From positions 186,001-250,000 of the forward strand of contig NZ_SBIS02000011.1 of NCBI RefSeq assembly GCF_004765815.2: a DNA stretch of 64,000 nt. Direction: 5' to 3'. Below the pieces are notes generated by a model. That model was given only the letters and a program-made list of their open reading frames with translations, did not search any database and was not told where the DNA came from. The translations under genes and the position numbers were made by a program. Positions 61,534-64,000 of this stretch are shown piece after piece. Every line of letters starts with the position of its first letter. The first letter of the stretch is position 1. The stretch comes from Halorussus salinus. Its GTDB lineage: Archaea > Halobacteriota > Halobacteria > Halobacteriales > Haladaptataceae.

Positions 61534-62490
61534 TCAGAACTCGTCTACGTCGGTGCCGACCGAACAGACGTACTCGCCGGTCGCCACTTGGGGCAGGCGG
61601 CGCGAGCGCCAGAAGACGCCGCGGTCGTCGGCGGTCACTTCCGCCTTGAGTTGGCCGAAGGGGTCGGTAATTTCGAAGAGGAGGTCGCCGACATCCACCC
61701 GGTCGCCCAACTCCTTCCGGAAGCGGACGAGACCGCCCGAGGGCGACCCGTAGCGGTCGAAGCCCGTCGCGCGGGTCTGGGGCGCGAGGTCCACGTCGCC
61801 GTCGAGGAAGCCGTAGTAGCGCAGGACGTTGAACAGGCCCTCGACGCCGTACTGGATGCTCTCGTCGTCCCAGCCGACACAGCCGCCCAGTTCCGGGTCG
61901 ATGGTCGGGATGCCCTCGTCGGGTCCGGCGCGGGCGAGTTGGCCGTCCGGTCCCTTCTGGTCCAAAATGTGGCCACAACCGAACACCTTGGCGAGTTCGA
62001 GACACTCGTCGTGGAGGCGGTGGCGCTGGCCACAGCGGACGCGGACCTCGTTGAGCATCTGACTGGTCGAGCCTTGGTGCAGGTCCAAAATCAGGTCGGC
62101 CCGCGAGGCGGCCTCGAAGGTGGCGGCCGCGATGCGCTCGCTGGAGGTCCCCGACTCGTCGCCGGGGTAGGTGCGGTTCATCTTCGTGTCGTCGATGGGG
62201 TTGCGGTGTTCGGCGACCTGAAACGCGTGGTAGTTGACGATGCCGACCACGAGAATCGTCCCCGAGAGGTCTCCGGGCGGAATTTGGGGAATCGCCCGCT
62301 GGAGGACGCCGAGACCGTTCAGTTCGTCGCCGTCGCTGACCGCCTGTGCGTACAGCGTCGGGCCGTCGGTCGCGCCGTTGAGTACCGCGACCGGGAGGCC
62401 GAAGTCGCCGCCGTCGCGCGTTTCGCCGACCTGCAACCGCCCGGTGTCCATCTCGCCGGGGGCCGCACTCGCCGTGCCGAGCGTCTTCAT
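61534..62490 (-). CDS. Succinylglutamate desuccinylase/aspartoacylase family protein, odd zinc site
   Basis: A 318-residue protein with the AstE/AspA fold: SDGDELNGLGVLQRAI, NPIDDTKMNRTYPGD and LILDLHQGSTSQM. The usual first zinc motif HGDE reads DGDE here, while the Glu and the later His (DLHQG) are kept. A C-terminal lipoyl-like beta domain follows (KELGDRVDVGDLLFEIT). The ATG at 62490 is preferred. It may be a divergent deacylase or an inactive relative. Confidence 0.8.
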   Translation of the reverse strand: MKTLGTASAAPGEMDTGRLQVGETRDGGDFGLPVAVLNGATDGPTLYAQAVSDGDELNGLGVLQRAIPQIPPGDLSGTILVVGIVNYHAFQVAEHRNPIDDTKMNRTYPGDESGTSSERIAAATFEAASRADLILDLHQGSTSQMLNEVRVRCGQRHRLHDECLELAKVFGCGHILDQKGPDGQLARAGPDEGIPTIDPELGGCVGWDDESIQYGVEGLFNVLRYYGFLDGDVDLAPQTRATGFDRYGSPSGGLVRFRKELGDRVDVGDLLFEITDPFGQLKAEVTADDRGVFWRSRRLPQVATGEYVCSVGTDVDEF

Positions 62491-62537
62491 TATACCATAA
62501 CGGACGCCTACACGCCCTTTAGCGGTTCGGTATCGGC

Positions 62538-62546
62538 TATATAAAA
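62538..62546 (-). promoter_or_regulatory. TATA box of the aspartoacylase-family gene
   Basis: On the minus strand TTTTATATA is centred about 52 bases before the ATG at 62490, implying a leader of about 25 bases. This AT-rich element marks the edge of the low-GC end of the window. Confidence 0.45.
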
Positions 62547-62573
62547 ATGAGTGTATGAATACCGTTACTGGAG

Positions 62574-63356
62574 TTACTTTACTGCGGTGTGGGCGGTGTC
62601 TACATACGCGTCCCATTTTCGAGCACTACCAGTAATGCCGACGTTGAACTCGTTAGCTCCGGGGAGTCCCCAGCTCACACTCCAATTAGACGGTGCGCAG
62701 AAGGGGTCCCAAGTGTGAATGAATTGACCGTAAATGGTAGTATCGGCCCCGTGTTCATCATCTCGCGCGTCCACTTCACATTCAATGAAGCCATTTTCCG
62801 GCGTATACGAAGCGACTTGGGTTCCTGTCCTGAGTTTGGCATAGTAACCGTGTACAGTCGGCTTCTTGTCGGCAATAAGCCCCTTAGAACCGCTCCGGGC
62901 ACCATCAACATTTCGATAAATATCCTCCGAGAATGAGATCGCAGCACCGTCGTAAGGCCCATGACAATCAAGGCCGGTCGCAGATGCGAGATCCCAGTTG
63001 AAAACGAAATGTTGACGACCATCATTATTGTCGTTACCGACGGAGTATGCTCCGAGACTGATAGTTGAGTCAGGATCGTTGTCGGGGTCGGCGAATCGCT
63101 TCTGAGTCGATACGTCGCCGTCAGACATTTTATTGATCGTCTTGGATTTACGGGAGAATTGTGTCGTGTTATAATTGTAGTTGATTCCGTGTTGGTCACA
63201 GAGCTTGTTTGCTTGCTCGGTCTTTCCGTTTTGGAGAAGCCGTTTCAGGACATCATACACGCCCTTTTCGGACGAGGCTGAAACAGTTGACGTGCTAAGA
63301 GCGCTGATTGTGAGTCCGGTACCGCCAATCGATTTTATGAATCTTCTACGATTCAT
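62574..63356 (-). CDS. Tat-signal secreted protein of unknown function, low GC
   Basis: A 260-residue protein with a twin-arginine signal (NRRRFIKSIGGTGLTISAL and a small-residue cleavage region). The mature part has an alpha-helical segment (VYDVLKRLLQNGKTEQANKL) and a beta-rich domain with aromatic and Asn-rich sequence. Few cysteines (three: CDQHG, DCHG and FIEC, plus FCAPS). Codon use is clearly more AT-rich than the housekeeping genes, suggesting recent arrival. The neighbour upstream is a divergent small lipoprotein. No family recognised. Confidence 0.65.
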   Translation of the reverse strand: MNRRRFIKSIGGTGLTISALSTSTVSASSEKGVYDVLKRLLQNGKTEQANKLCDQHGINYNYNTTQFSRKSKTINKMSDGDVSTQKRFADPDNDPDSTISLGAYSVGNDNNDGRQHFVFNWDLASATGLDCHGPYDGAAISFSEDIYRNVDGARSGSKGLIADKKPTVHGYYAKLRTGTQVASYTPENGFIECEVDARDDEHGADTTIYGQFIHTWDPFCAPSNWSVSWGLPGANEFNVGITGSARKWDAYVDTAHTAVK

Positions 63357-63470
63357 ATTACACCAATAACATATTATATGCTTATAACTTTATGAATTTC
63401 AAGTATATAACTATCTTTTCTATTGGAATATTAACAAATCTTTTTATGTTGGTAATTCGTAGAAATTTCT
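63357..63470. promoter_or_regulatory. AT-rich bidirectional promoter region
   Basis: These 114 bases between two divergent genes are very AT-rich (several TATATAA-like elements, for example near 63375 and 63403). They probably hold promoters for both the Tat-signal protein and the small lipoprotein. Confidence 0.45.
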
Positions 63471-63908
63471 ATGGATCGAAGAACAGTCGTTCGTCTATCA
63501 GGAGTCGGAACTATGACGTGTCTCACGGGTTGTAGTTCATTCTTCAAAGATAATAGAGCAGAACCTAAATTAGAGTCAACGTTTACTTGGAGCGGCGCAC
63601 AGTGCGGCGGGAGTGAGCCGAATACACAGGCAGACTGGAGTGGATCCGGCGTGAAGATTACCGGCACTGCCGCACTCCCGAAAGGATGCTATGAGACAGC
63701 CATTGAATCGCACGGACCTAGTGACGAATCTACTGCAACTATAGAGGCCAAATTCGAGCAGAACTCAGAGGGAAAACACTGCGTTGACTGTGACTCAGCA
63801 GTTTCTTATCAAATAGTAATAGATTTTATTAACTCATCTATTTCTTCTATAAATATTATCCATAAGACACCTCTTAAAGAGGAGGTAGTCGCGACCCATT
63901 CGAGATAG
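63471..63908 (+). CDS. Small Tat-type lipoprotein of unknown function
   Basis: A 145-residue protein with a twin-arginine N-terminus (MDRRTVVRLSGVGTMTC) and a lipobox LTGC, so it is probably lipid-anchored on the outer face of the membrane. The mature part has CGGS, KGCYE and CVDCDS cysteines that could pair, and a beta-rich pattern. Codon use is AT-rich, like the divergent neighbour. Function unknown. Confidence 0.65.
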   Translation: MDRRTVVRLSGVGTMTCLTGCSSFFKDNRAEPKLESTFTWSGAQCGGSEPNTQADWSGSGVKITGTAALPKGCYETAIESHGPSDESTATIEAKFEQNSEGKHCVDCDSAVSYQIVIDFINSSISSINIIHKTPLKEEVVATHSR

Positions 63909-64000
63909 CTGTAGTTTTGGTTTAATATTACTGAAATAGCTGAGATTTCGCTGCTTCTTATCAATAGTACAGACATAGTGACCGAGAGGGAACAACTGGA

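Overview
The window comes from a haloarchaeon (class Halobacteria). The basis is very high GC with strong G/C third-position bias, acidic proteins, TATA-box promoters close to start codons that suggest leaderless transcripts, Tat-type signal peptides, and archaeal marker genes: A-type ATP synthase, aRF1, CarS, TiaS, Taw1, RbkR, DUF373, archaeal type IV pilin and HTH_10 regulators. No rRNA, tRNA, transposase or CRISPR array was recognised.

Layout. 1-3.1 kb: start of the A-type ATP synthase operon on the minus strand (atpH-atpI-atpK-atpE). 3.3-9 kb: a methyltransferase, a pilin-like protein, secreted or membrane proteins and etfBA. 9-14 kb: a visibly less GC-rich cluster holding an HTH_10 regulator, a small precursor-like peptide, two different radical SAM/SPASM enzymes, a PqqD-like protein and an MFS transporter. 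This is most simply read as a RiPP or peptide-derived cofactor pathway. 14-31 kb: subtilase, membrane ArsR-like regulator, surface protein, polyprenyl synthase, DUF373, a COG2108 radical SAM, Nudix, aRF1, a MinD-like ATPase with a long acidic tail, argS, a Tat-exported PQQ-propeller protein with a degenerate kinase domain, and creatininase. 31-38 kb: a Thr-rich surface protein and a PH-domain membrane protein, then a class II lanthipeptide locus (48-aa precursor ending in Cys-Cys, a small overlapping ORF, and a 1126-aa LanM). 38-42 kb: taw1, small regulators, a cupin and rbkR-ribB.

42-47.3 kb: housekeeping genes (aminotransferases, DUF502) broken by two AT-richer islands. The first has two small ORFs sharing the start MVSNV. 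The second has two intact 22-aa peptide genes plus a decayed third copy, with near-identical Shine-Dalgarno leaders. 47.3-62.5 kb: proline dehydrogenase, carS, HxlR regulator, pyrE, gfcR, NCS2 permease, Lrp regulator, arylsulfotransferase-like protein, glutaredoxin, tiaS, Nudix, thrC and an aspartoacylase-family protein. 62.5-64 kb: a low-GC end with a Tat-signal secreted protein and a divergent small lipoprotein, neither of a family I recognise.

The points of greatest interest are the three peptide systems: the SPASM-pair/PqqD cluster (9.7-13.9 kb), the LanM locus (33.9-37.7 kb) with a three-cysteine zinc site and a repeat-filled linker, and the tiny Cys-containing peptide family (46.6-47.2 kb), which has no recognisable modifying enzyme beside it. 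The start of the window cuts atpE; everything else is complete except the unexplained last 92 bases.
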